A stretch of DNA of 64,000 nt from positions 113,654-177,653 of the forward strand of contig CAZGMJ010000004.1 of the NCBI GenBank assembly GCA_964526785.1, read 5' to 3'. The notes under the pieces were generated by a model. That model ran no database searches. It saw only the letters and a program-made list of their open reading frames with translations, and had not been told where the DNA came from. The translations under genes were made by a program, and so were the position numbers. Shown here one piece after another: positions 16,001 to 23,694 of the stretch. The first letter of the stretch is position 1. The number at the start of each line of letters is the position of its first letter. The DNA comes from CAZGMJ01 sp964526785 (GTDB lineage Bacteria; Planctomycetota; Phycisphaerae; Sedimentisphaerales; Anaerobacaceae).

Positions 16001-17578
16001 GATACGAGCCTTTCCGATATCAAGGAGATGATCCACGAGCATCGGCTGAACCGCGTGGTGGTGGCTTCGTGCACACCCCGCACGCATGAGCCGCTGTTCT
16101 GCGAGACACTGAAGGAAGCGGGACTGAATCCGTATCTGTTCGAGCTGGCGAACATCCGCGACCAGTGCTCCTGGGTGCATTCCGAGCAACCGGAAGCAGC
16201 GACGGACAAGGCTGCCGAGTTGGTCAGGATGGCAATCGGACGAGCCCGCCACCTTCAACCTCTCGAAGGCGGCGTGCTGGACGTCGACCAGAAGGGGCTA
16301 ATTATCGGCGGCGGATTGAGCGGTATGACAGCGGCCCTTGCGCTGGCCAATCAGGGCTTCAAGGTCCACCTCGTTGAGTCAAGCGAGCGTCTCGGGGGCA
16401 ACCTGCACGACATACATCGCACGCTAGAAGGCAATGATGTGCGAGAATTCACAAAGCGATTGATCGATCAAACGGGCCGCCACGAAAACATCGAGGTTTT
16501 GCTGAATACCCGGGTAACAAATGTGACGGGACACATCGGGAAGTTCCAGACGGCCGTCTCAAGCAACGGGCACGAGCGCGAACTGTCGAGCGGCGTGATC
16601 ATCGTGGCGACAGGGGCCAATCCGGTGACAACATCGGAGTACCTGTACGGCCAAGCCGACGGCGTGATGACGCAGTTGGAACTGGAGACGAAGCTGTGTG
16701 ACGGTGATTTCCCCGGCAAGGGAAAGAACATCGTAATGATCCAGTGCGTCGGATCGCGGAACGATGAGCGGCCGTATTGCAGCAGGATTTGCTGTTCGGC
16801 TGCAGTCAAGAATGCGCTGGCAATCAAGACGCAGGACCCCGACGCAAATGTGTTCGTACTGTATCGGGATGTACGGACATACGGATTCCGGGAGAAGTAC
16901 TATACGGCAGCGAGGGAGGCAGGCGTCGTATTCATTCGCTATGACAAGGATGCCGCGCCCGAAGTTATGAACAACGGTGACCTGCTCGTCAATGTCAAGA
17001 GTCCGGATCTGCCCGAACCGATTGCCATTGAAGCGGATAACGTCATACTGAGTACGGGCGTTGAGACCGACCGCGAGAACAACGGGCGCATCTCCGATAT
17101 GTTGAAAGTGCCTTTGAATTCTGACGGGTTCTACGTGGAAGCGCACATGAAACTGCGGCCCGTGGATTTCGCCACCGAGGGGATATTCCTGTGCGGTCTG
17201 GCGCACTCGCCCAAGCTGATCGACGAAAATATCTCCCAGGCGCGTGCGGCGGCGGCCAGAGCAGCCACAGTACTGTCCAAGAAGCAACTGGACGTAAGCG
17301 CACAGGTATCGTATGTGGATCAGGAGAAATGTATTTCCTGCATGACCTGTGTGACTGTCTGCCCATACAGCGCGCCGGCCTGCAATGTGGACGGCAAAGG
17401 CGAGATCGAAGCGGCCAAGTGTATGGGATGCGGCATATGCGTGTCCGAATGTCCGGCACGCGCCATTCAACTGCATCATTTCGAGACGGATCAGTTCGCC
17501 GTGATGATTCGTGAACTGCTGGCCTGTGACGGTAATACCGCCCAACCAAAGACTGCCCAAACGGTGGAGAAGAACTGA
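13082..17578 (+). CDS. hdrA: giant HdrA-GltD-HdrA fusion flavoprotein
   Basis: A 1498-residue fusion. (1) First HdrA, N-terminal half: FAD motif AGGGIAG at about 15, CATCIVSPK at about 60, ferredoxin CSGCSECTQACP at about 112. (2) A complete GltD-type module inserted inside HdrA: CKMSCPANIN at about 162, GAGPAGL at about 263 (FAD), GGGDAAMDAA at about 393 (NAD(P)H) and CLNCALCSECGECVRAC at about 631. (3) First HdrA resumes at about 660 with IQCVGSRDSSCGNEYC at about 729. (4) A second HdrA starts at about 933 with the N-terminal GVFVCHCGMN domain and an FAD domain at about 1076, lacking the CATC loop of the first copy, and ends with a 2[4Fe-4S] ferredoxin (CISCMTCVTVC, CMGCGICVSEC). A TTG at 13073 is a possible alternative start. 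Three flavins plus many clusters suggest NAD(P)H/ferredoxin bifurcation or confurcation. Confidence 0.9.
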   Translation: MIKRNEKKTGAVLVAGGGIAGVQASLDLANSGFKVYLVEREAAIGGMMSRLDKTFPTGDCATCIVSPKLVECARNLNVEILTLSELVDVAGEPGNFKATVKRYPRFVDEDKCSGCSECTQACPVDIPDYFDRDMGTRKAIAKHYAQATPNIFGILKNGHAPCKMSCPANINVQGYVQLIKKGEYLRAVELIRERNPLSAICGRVCTHPCEAACTRGETDDPIAIRLLKRFASDKEMEMLAAGEVSLPEERQPAPDAKKIAIVGAGPAGLTVASDLAERGFAVTVYEATEAAGGMLRWGIPEYRLPRNVLDHEIELIRRKGVTFQYNCRVGKDVSVDQLRSDNDAVFVGIGTQKGSSLGIAGEDLPGVTQALDFLYQVNCGQTPKVSGKVVVIGGGDAAMDAARVALRLGAESVTVLYRRSAAEMPASPEEVKQAKDEGVQFQYLTAPAVFLDGGGRLGSVRCTRMQLGEPDASGRRRPIPIQGSEFEVQSDMAILAIGSVPDAAFAQAAPDLPVTKYTNMVCDEHGVVELDGVFTGGDVVTGPSTVIEAVAAGKRAAESIERFVRGEDLRSNRFEDTLQPLPDELRPQPHRVDKQARCATRELPVLQREGRFDEVELGLSEEEAIAEAERCLNCALCSECGECVRACEQNAVDHFMPERDVELEVGAIIMTPGFEEFDAKRKGEFGWGRYPNVVTSVQFERMLSAAGPFEGHVIRLADGREAKNIAWIQCVGSRDSSCGNEYCSSICCMAATKQAMVANDHIDEMDATIFYMDIRAHGKDFDQYYERARGMDNVHYVKSIPSRIVQMPGSSNVRARFMDQGGQMQEQEFDLVVLSVGMEPAASLAQCAERMGIALNEYGFCATDRLSPLATSREGIFVGGTLQEPKDIPETVTQASGAASMAMELLAEARDSLVAKKSYPLEHDITDEPPRIGVFVCHCGMNIASVIDVERVVERIRNEPYVVFASHTMFTCSDTSLSDIKEMIHEHRLNRVVVASCTPRTHEPLFCETLKEAGLNPYLFELANIRDQCSWVHSEQPEAATDKAAELVRMAIGRARHLQPLEGGVLDVDQKGLIIGGGLSGMTAALALANQGFKVHLVESSERLGGNLHDIHRTLEGNDVREFTKRLIDQTGRHENIEVLLNTRVTNVTGHIGKFQTAVSSNGHERELSSGVIIVATGANPVTTSEYLYGQADGVMTQLELETKLCDGDFPGKGKNIVMIQCVGSRNDERPYCSRICCSAAVKNALAIKTQDPDANVFVLYRDVRTYGFREKYYTAAREAGVVFIRYDKDAAPEVMNNGDLLVNVKSPDLPEPIAIEADNVILSTGVETDRENNGRISDMLKVPLNSDGFYVEAHMKLRPVDFATEGIFLCGLAHSPKLIDENISQARAAAARAATVLSKKQLDVSAQVSYVDQEKCISCMTCVTVCPYSAPACNVDGKGEIEAAKCMGCGICVSECPARAIQLHHFETDQFAVMIRELLACDGNTAQPKTAQTVEKN

Positions 17579-17581
17579 GTT

Positions 17582-18028
17582 ATGAAATCCGAGACGTTCG
17601 AGCCCAAGATTCTGGCATTTTGCTGCCACTACTGTGCGTATTCGTCGGCCGACCTGGCCGGGTCGATGCGTATTCAGTATCCGCCTAACGTGCGCATTAT
17701 CCGTACACCCTGCACGGGAAGACTCGAAACCGAGCACTTTATGAAGGCGCTGGAGAACGGCGCCGACGGGGTACTCGTTGCCGGCTGTCTCGAAGGAGGC
17801 TGTCACTTCATCGAAGGAAATCTTTGTGCAAAACGACGCGTCAATTACATACGCGAGATGCTTGCTGAAATCGGAATCGACAAGGAACGGCTGCGGATGG
17901 TGAACGTCTCGGCGGCGATGGCGCGCCCGCTGGCCGACATTATTACCGATATGGTGGAAACCGTCCGCAAGCTCGGACCCAACCCGCTGGCGAGCAAGAA
18001 CGGCAAGATAGAAGTGGAGACTGCCTGA
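17582..18028 (+). CDS. mvhD: MvhD hydrogenase iron-sulfur subunit (second copy)
   Basis: A 148-residue [2Fe-2S] protein of the MvhD family with all family motifs: FCCHYCAYSSADLAG (C14, C15, C18), QYPPNVR, PCTGR (C44) and GCLEGGCHFIEGN (C69, C74). MvhD docks to HdrA and passes electrons from a dehydrogenase partner. It starts 3 bases after the hdrA stop and its last codon overlaps the metV start, so it is probably the MvhD of the MetFV-Hdr part. No hydrogenase large subunit is in the window. Confidence 0.92.
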   Translation: MKSETFEPKILAFCCHYCAYSSADLAGSMRIQYPPNVRIIRTPCTGRLETEHFMKALENGADGVLVAGCLEGGCHFIEGNLCAKRRVNYIREMLAEIGIDKERLRMVNVSAAMARPLADIITDMVETVRKLGPNPLASKNGKIEVETA

Positions 18029-18696
18029 TGATAGTTGCTGAAAGAAAATCAATACCGGAACTGATGAAAATCGTCGACTCGCACGAGAAGGTGCTCGTGC
18101 TTGGATGCGGCACGTGCGTCACGGTATGTCTGGCGGGCGGCGAGCGAGAGGTAAGCATTATCTCGTCGGCGCTGCGCATGGCCTCCAGGCTCGCGGACAA
18201 ATCGCTGGAGGTGGAGGAACTGACCATCGAGCGTCAATGCGATAACGTCTTTATCGAGCAGGCAGCCGAAGCCGTTGAACGCAACGATGCGATCGTATCG
18301 CTGGGTTGCGGAGCGGGGGTCCAGGCCATTGCCGAGAGGTTTGTAGGCAAGCCGGTCTATGCGGGGCTGGACACCGCGTTCATAGGGATTCTCGAAGAGC
18401 GCGGCATATGGACGGAGAAGTGCACCGGTTGCGGTTCTTGTGTTCTGCATGAATACGGCGGGATATGTCCCGTGACGCGATGTGCAAAGCGGATGTTGAA
18501 TGGTCCGTGTGGCGGCTCTCGCGAGGACCGCTGCGAGGTACGGCCGGACCGCAAGTGCGCATGGCAACTAATATACGAGCGATTAAAGAGCATCGGTCAA
18601 CTCGACAGGCTCAGGAAGATCGCTCCGCCGAAGGACTGGAGTTCGAGTCTCGACGGGGGCTATCGTGTGATCGTGCGGGAAGACCACCGCATTTAG
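18028..18696 (+). CDS. metV: MetV, iron-sulfur/zinc partner of methylenetetrahydrofolate reductase
   Basis: A 222-residue protein of the MTHFR C-terminal domain family (MetV). The N-terminal part has GCGTCVTVC at about residue 27 and a second LGCGAGVQ at about 92. The C-terminus has CTGCGSCVLHEYGGICP, then CAKRMLNGPCGG at about 150, the MetV signature. In acetogens MetV joins MetF to HdrABC/MvhD. Here metF and metV sit at opposite ends of the array with the glutamate synthase and hdr genes between, which argues for a single functional unit. It shares one base with mvhD. Confidence 0.9.
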   Translation: MIVAERKSIPELMKIVDSHEKVLVLGCGTCVTVCLAGGEREVSIISSALRMASRLADKSLEVEELTIERQCDNVFIEQAAEAVERNDAIVSLGCGAGVQAIAERFVGKPVYAGLDTAFIGILEERGIWTEKCTGCGSCVLHEYGGICPVTRCAKRMLNGPCGGSREDRCEVRPDRKCAWQLIYERLKSIGQLDRLRKIAPPKDWSSSLDGGYRVIVREDHRI

Positions 18697-18768
18697 GGCT
18701 CACGGCCGCCACAGGTTAAGTGAATCCCGGTCAGGATGGCAGGGTCGTCGGCGTCGGAAAGGGTCTTC

Positions 18769-20163
18769 ATGGATACGAAAAGAACGTTCTCCAGATGTGA
18801 TTGCGACAGCAGGCATCCGCACTCCGCCGGGAGGCGAACCAGCCAGCGCTTCGCGATGGACGTGCCGCTTATACCTGAGCAGACGCTCGTTCGTCGTACG
18901 AGTCGGTGCATCGACTGTGGCGAGCCAGCGTGTCATCTGCTGGGATGCCCACTGCATAATCCGATTCCGGATCTCAGCACATTCCTGAACCAGAGTGAAT
19001 GGCGCAGGGCGTGCGATCTACTGCATTCGGCAAATAACTTTCCGGAGATTACAGGCAGGGTCTGTCCGGCACCGTGCGAAGACAGGTGCGCCGAACAGGC
19101 AGAGAGCGGCGTCCCAATCAGGCAATTGGAGTATCAGATCGCCGAGTGCGGTTTTGCCAACGGCTGGATTCGGCCGACCGAAATCGACATTAAGAGCGGC
19201 AAGCGTGTTGTTGTGGTCGGTTCCGGACCAGCGGGATTGACGGCGGCGCAGCAGCTTGCGCGACTCGGCCACGAGGTAATCGTCTTCGAGAAAGATGAGT
19301 ATATTGGAGGGCTGCTGCGATACGGGATTCCGGATTTCAAGTTCAGCAAGGCCGTATTGGATCGGAGGGTCTATCAATTGCAGGAAGAGGGTGTGCGATT
19401 CGTAACCGGGATTGTTGTGGGCGAGGACATCTCGCCCGGGTATCTCCGCAAGATGTGCGATGCGGTGTGTGTAGCCATCGGGGCGGGAGCGCCGCGAGAT
19501 TTGGAGGTGCCGGGCCGTAATCTCGAAAACATCCGCCAGGGCACGGAATATCTGCGACAGAAGAATATGATTGCGTCGGGTCAAGGCGTTGATCCGGACC
19601 GCGCGATTAGTGCGCGGGACAAGGTCGTGGCCGTCATCGGGGGAGGCGAGACCGGCGATGACTGCGTGGCCACAGCGCAGCGCGATGGAGCAAAGAAGAT
19701 ATATCAACTCGAAATCCAGCCACAGGACCACACAAATGGCCATCGAAGCCAATCGGGCGGCACCTCGCATGACGATATCGCGTGCGTACGTCGCTGGGGT
19801 ATTCAGACGACACGGTTCAGTGGATTCGACAAGAAGGTAAACGAATTGCACGCCATCGAGGTCGAGTGGCCCCAGACTTCGCAGGACGCTCCGATGCGTC
19901 CTGTAGTCGGCACGGAATTCGTTCTGCAGGTCGATCTCGTTCTGCTGGCACTGGGCTTCAAGGCCTGGGATGGAGGCGGTATTGTCGGCCAACTCGAGCT
20001 GAAGTCCCGGCCGGAGGGAAATCTTGCGGTCGAACACGCGTGCGGCGATGGCGCCGGCATCTTTGCAACGGGGGATGCGGTCATGGGGGCGTCTCTGGTC
20101 GGTCGTGCAATCGCGTCGGGAAGAGAGGTCGCCGGTCAGATCGATCAGTTTCTGGCAAGGTAG
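18769..20163 (+). CDS. gltD: glutamate synthase small subunit-like NAD(P)H oxidoreductase (GltD)
   Basis: A 464-residue GltD: CIDCGEPACHLLGCP and CPAPCEDRC in the N-terminal two-cluster domain, GSGPAGLTAAQQLARLG (FAD) at about 150, GGLLRYGIPDFKFSK, GGGETGDDC at about 300 (NAD(P)H) and a C-terminal FAD motif ATGDAVMGASLVGRAI. The ATG at 18769 has GAAAGGG 5 bases upstream; a longer frame from 18736 is less likely. With the preceding GltB-type subunits it would complete an NAD(P)H-dependent glutamate synthase. It is distinct from the GltD module embedded in the HdrA fusion, so the locus encodes two GltD units. Confidence 0.9.
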   Translation: MDTKRTFSRCDCDSRHPHSAGRRTSQRFAMDVPLIPEQTLVRRTSRCIDCGEPACHLLGCPLHNPIPDLSTFLNQSEWRRACDLLHSANNFPEITGRVCPAPCEDRCAEQAESGVPIRQLEYQIAECGFANGWIRPTEIDIKSGKRVVVVGSGPAGLTAAQQLARLGHEVIVFEKDEYIGGLLRYGIPDFKFSKAVLDRRVYQLQEEGVRFVTGIVVGEDISPGYLRKMCDAVCVAIGAGAPRDLEVPGRNLENIRQGTEYLRQKNMIASGQGVDPDRAISARDKVVAVIGGGETGDDCVATAQRDGAKKIYQLEIQPQDHTNGHRSQSGGTSHDDIACVRRWGIQTTRFSGFDKKVNELHAIEVEWPQTSQDAPMRPVVGTEFVLQVDLVLLALGFKAWDGGGIVGQLELKSRPEGNLAVEHACGDGAGIFATGDAVMGASLVGRAIASGREVAGQIDQFLAR

Positions 20164-20347
20164 CACGACGAAAATTCCGTTGGCCATCACAATTGCAGCA
20201 AAGAACACGCTTACTGTACTGCCTTCCAGCCAGAGCTACTTATCGTGCCTTCAACCCGCGTTTCATGAGCGATATTGACATCCTGCTGTGTGCATGCCAT
20301 CATGATGCCAGCAATTTGGTTTTTGTCCACTGTCAGGGTATGCCAGC

Positions 20348-20713
20348 ATGCTTTCCAACATCATAGGCGGTATTTTCATCTTCCTTGGCGTTCTGTTTCT
20401 ACTCTATCCCGAGTGGTTCAGAAAGAGTCTGCGCAAGAAGGCACTTCGAAGAATCCGGCGGTACTTTTTTGCGGCGATGCTCTTTTTCGGGGTCATGTTG
20501 TTCTCCGCCGGCTGGAGACATAGCGGAATTCTGCCCAAGATCCTCATGGTGGCCGGGCTTCTGGCCGTTCTGAAAGGTCTGTTGTTGCTCAAGTCCAAGG
20601 CAACGGACGAAGTGACGGCATGGATCCTCGAACGGCCGGTGCCGCACCTGAGATTGATCGCCGTTGGCCAGATTGTATTGGGCTTTCTTGTGGTCTTTGG
20701 TCTGACTAAGTAA
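20348..20713 (+). CDS. small integral membrane protein of unknown function
   Basis: A 121-residue protein with hydrophobic segments at about residues 3-20, 42-57, 64-80 and 103-119 and a basic cytoplasmic-looking loop (RKSLRKKALRRIRR) after the first. No catalytic motif is visible. An AGGGT element 9 bases before the ATG supports the start. It stands alone after the array, 184 bases downstream of gltD, in a stretch where I see nothing else. Confidence 0.6.
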   Translation: MLSNIIGGIFIFLGVLFLLYPEWFRKSLRKKALRRIRRYFFAAMLFFGVMLFSAGWRHSGILPKILMVAGLLAVLKGLLLLKSKATDEVTAWILERPVPHLRLIAVGQIVLGFLVVFGLTK

Positions 20714-20874
20714 TCGCAATACATTTGGCGCAGATGGTCAGGTACTGCGGCCCTGTAGCCGCCTTATCTGACACGGGATATTCGATATCATAGACGTTAG
20801 AATAGGCTGGCGAAGGGATGCGCGTGGCTCTATCATGTCAGCGTAGATCTGGTTTTTATCGACAAAGGTGCTTT

Positions 20875-22551
20875 ATGATCGCTTCGTCAAGATGTTTGAC
20901 CGTTCTCGTAGTCACTCTGATGCTGAACGCTTCATGTCAGAGCAAGAGCTATCCCAACCGATGGGTATACGTTTCGCGGTGGCTGGCCAAAGACGGCGAC
21001 GTGGAGGATATCGGGCGGATTGTACGCGTTGCTTCGGAACACGGTCTGAACGGTATGGTGCTTGCGGGCCCGCACGATCGGATGAGCATGAACCGGCCGG
21101 AGTACTTCGAACGGCTCCAACGCGTCAAAGACATTTGTGCCGGGAACGATATCGAAATCATCCCCTCGATCTTCTCCATCGGATATGGCTGGTCGTTTCT
21201 CCAACACGACAGGAACCTTGCGGCGGGTATATCAGTGATTGACGCCCCTTACGTTGTTCGCAACGGCGTCGCTCGGCTGTCGCCCGAAGCAGCGGTATCG
21301 ATTGCCAATGGGGGTTTCGAGCAAGTTCGAGGCCTCGACTTCGTGGGGTACAAGTTTCATGACAAGCCCGGGGCCGTATCGTTCCAGGATCGCACGATCG
21401 CCCATAGCGGCCAGGCGTCCATACGCTTCGAGAATTTCGAGCGGTACCCTCACGGCCACGCGCGTGTGCTGCAGGAGGTTGAGGTTCGGCCCCATAGATG
21501 CTACCGACTGAGCTGTTGGGTAAAGACCGATGGGCTTGAACCGGCGAGTTCGCTGCGGATGCTGGTACTCGGACGGGATGGCCGGAATGTGGCGCCCTGG
21601 AATGCCAAAGTGCCGGCGACAGCCGACTGGCAGCGCATCGTCATGGGCTTCAACAGTCTCGACTACGATGTGGTGCGTATCTACGCCGGTGTTTGGGGAG
21701 GCAAATCAGGACGCTTTTGGATCGACGATCTGCAACTGGAAGAGATCGGCCTGCTTAACGTACTGCGGCGGCCCGGAACACCCGTGACGGTACGAAGCGT
21801 CAGTACCGGCCGTGTATATGAGGAAGGCCAGGATTACGCACCCATCGAAGACCGCAAACTGGACTTCCGATTCGAGCGCGAATCGCCCGGGATCCGCATT
21901 CGGCCGAATGGCAGAATCGCAGACGGCGATCAGTTGCGGGTCAGCTACTATCATGGGATGGCCATTAACAACGGGCAGGTTTCGGTCTGCATGTCCGAGC
22001 CGAAGATATACGAAATCATGCTGGAAGAAGCAAGGCTGATCCACAAGCATCTGGCGCCGAAGAAGTACATGCTGAGCATGGATGAAATTCGAGCCGGCGG
22101 GGCATGCGAGGCCTGTAAGCGGCGAGACAAGACTATGGGCGAGATTCTCGGCTATTGCATTACCAAACAGGTGGAGATTATCCGAAGCGTCAATCCAGAG
22201 GCACAAATCTTCATCTGGTCGGACATGCTCGATCCGCACCACAATGCGCACGACGATTACTTTCTTGTCGACGGGGATTTCGCGGGATCCTGGAGGCACG
22301 TACCTAAGGACCTTGGCATTGTGTGCTGGTATTACAAGATCCGGGAACAAAGTCTGGAATTCTTCTCATCGCACGGCTTTCGGACGGTTGCGGGTGCGTA
22401 TTATGATGGCGACACACTGGAGAATCCTCGCGGATGGCTACAGGCACTGGAGCAGACGCCGAATGCCATCGGCATTATGTATACGACATGGCAGAACAAG
22501 TATGATTTGCTCGATGAATTCGGCGATCTTGTCACAGATTATGCAGAATAG
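20875..22551 (+). CDS. secreted GH20-like glycosidase with inserted CBM-like domain
   Basis: A 558-residue exported protein. The ATG at 20875 has AAAGGTG 5 bases upstream and opens a signal sequence ending in Cys20 with an atypical lipobox (LNASC); an upstream in-frame start at 20818 would bury the signal. The fold looks like a beta-hexosaminidase-type barrel: WLAKDGDVEDIGRIVRVASEHG at the start, and an Asp-Glu pair (D403-E404 in LSMDEI) where GH20 enzymes place their catalytic acid. A jelly-roll module at about 140-300 (NGGFEQV..., HSGQASIRFEN, WIDDLQLEEI) resembles CBM4/9 and interrupts the barrel. The substrate is not predictable. Confidence 0.6.
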   Translation: MIASSRCLTVLVVTLMLNASCQSKSYPNRWVYVSRWLAKDGDVEDIGRIVRVASEHGLNGMVLAGPHDRMSMNRPEYFERLQRVKDICAGNDIEIIPSIFSIGYGWSFLQHDRNLAAGISVIDAPYVVRNGVARLSPEAAVSIANGGFEQVRGLDFVGYKFHDKPGAVSFQDRTIAHSGQASIRFENFERYPHGHARVLQEVEVRPHRCYRLSCWVKTDGLEPASSLRMLVLGRDGRNVAPWNAKVPATADWQRIVMGFNSLDYDVVRIYAGVWGGKSGRFWIDDLQLEEIGLLNVLRRPGTPVTVRSVSTGRVYEEGQDYAPIEDRKLDFRFERESPGIRIRPNGRIADGDQLRVSYYHGMAINNGQVSVCMSEPKIYEIMLEEARLIHKHLAPKKYMLSMDEIRAGGACEACKRRDKTMGEILGYCITKQVEIIRSVNPEAQIFIWSDMLDPHHNAHDDYFLVDGDFAGSWRHVPKDLGIVCWYYKIREQSLEFFSSHGFRTVAGAYYDGDTLENPRGWLQALEQTPNAIGIMYTTWQNKYDLLDEFGDLVTDYAE

Positions 22552-22662
22552 CCGGGGACGGCATAATCGCTACCGGAGCAGACCGAAGCGTTTTGCGGAC
22601 CGGGCAATGGATATGAGACGAACTAGCGAAAGCAAGCAGGATAGTATATTGGAGAAAGAACT

Positions 22663-23664
22663 ATGAGAAGGACCGTTATTGCAGCAGCACTTATTTTGAT
22701 TGCGGGCATCATACAGCCGACACCAGCGGCGGAAGATGTCTTTCGCATTGGGATGATCGGGCTGGATACGTCGCACGTTATTGCGTTTACACGAGCGATC
22801 AATAACTCGGCCGGAGAATATGGCTGCAAGGTCGTGGCGGGCTATCCGGGCGGTTCGCCGGACGTCGAAGCCTCGGCAACACGTGTGGAGAGATTCACGA
22901 ATCAGTTGCGAGACGAACACGGCCTCGATATCGTCGAAAGCATCGAGGAGCTTTGCGGGAAAGTTGACGGTGTGATGCTAGAGAGCGTGGACGGTCGGCC
23001 GCATCTGAGGCAGGCCAAACCTGTCATCGCAGCGGGACTGCCGCTGTTTATCGACAAACCGATGGCGGGTAATCTGGCGGATGTCATTGAGATATTCCGG
23101 CTTGCGAAGGAAGCGGACGTACCGTGCTGGTCCAGTTCTTCGCTACGTTATACCGATGGAGTTCGCACTGCGAGGAGCGACCCGAACCTTGGCGGTGTTG
23201 TAGGTTGCGATGTATACGGGCCCTGCTCGCTGGAACCGCATCATCCCGATCTTTACTGGTACGGCGTGCATGGCGTCGAGATGCTTTTTACGGTTATGGG
23301 GCCGGGCTGTAACAGCGTCAGCCGGACACAGACCGACGCGTACGAGTTTGTTGTCGGCACATGGAGCGACGGACGAATCGGCACGTACCGAGGCTTGAAG
23401 GCAGGAAAGAAGGGATATGGCGGTACGATCTTCGGAGAAAAGCAGATTGTCGCGGCGGGCGACTATCCCGGCTACGGCCCGCTGATCGAGAGGGTTGTGA
23501 AGTTCTTCAAAACGGGCAAGGTTGCAGTTCCGGCCGAGGAGACGATTGAGATATTTGCATTCATGTCGGCTGCGGATGTGTCCAAGGCCAGGGGCGGTGC
23601 TCCTGTATCCATTAAGAGAGTGATGGAGCAGGCTAAACGCAGAAGTGCCAAGCCCAGGAAGTAG
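22663..23664 (+). CDS. secreted Gfo/Idh/MocA-family oxidoreductase
   Basis: A 333-residue Rossmann-fold protein of the Gfo/Idh/MocA family with a cleavable N-terminal signal (hydrophobic residues 5-22 ending in PAAE). FRIGMIGLDTSH is the start of the nucleotide-binding domain, but GLDTSH replaces the usual GxGxxG, and FIDKPMAGN carries the family's EKP-like lysine. Exported members are common in planctomycetes. A GGAG Shine-Dalgarno lies 8 bases before the ATG. It sits between two secreted glycosidases and probably belongs to the same carbohydrate cluster. Confidence 0.8.
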   Translation: MRRTVIAAALILIAGIIQPTPAAEDVFRIGMIGLDTSHVIAFTRAINNSAGEYGCKVVAGYPGGSPDVEASATRVERFTNQLRDEHGLDIVESIEELCGKVDGVMLESVDGRPHLRQAKPVIAAGLPLFIDKPMAGNLADVIEIFRLAKEADVPCWSSSSLRYTDGVRTARSDPNLGGVVGCDVYGPCSLEPHHPDLYWYGVHGVEMLFTVMGPGCNSVSRTQTDAYEFVVGTWSDGRIGTYRGLKAGKKGYGGTIFGEKQIVAAGDYPGYGPLIERVVKFFKTGKVAVPAEETIEIFAFMSAADVSKARGGAPVSIKRVMEQAKRRSAKPRK

Positions 23665-23694
23665 GAGACGCGTACAACGGGAGGTTGTTGAAGG

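Noticed and set aside
16559..18052. A 497-codon open frame on the minus strand across the end of hdrA and mvhD
   Set aside because: The plus-strand genes have full family motifs; the opposite frame gives no recognisable domain and is a shadow of GC-rich codon use.
4557..20163. Concluding that the organism is a homoacetogen
   Set aside because: No CODH/acetyl-CoA synthase or formate dehydrogenase is visible; MetFV-Hdr alone also serves methionine synthesis or one-carbon oxidation.
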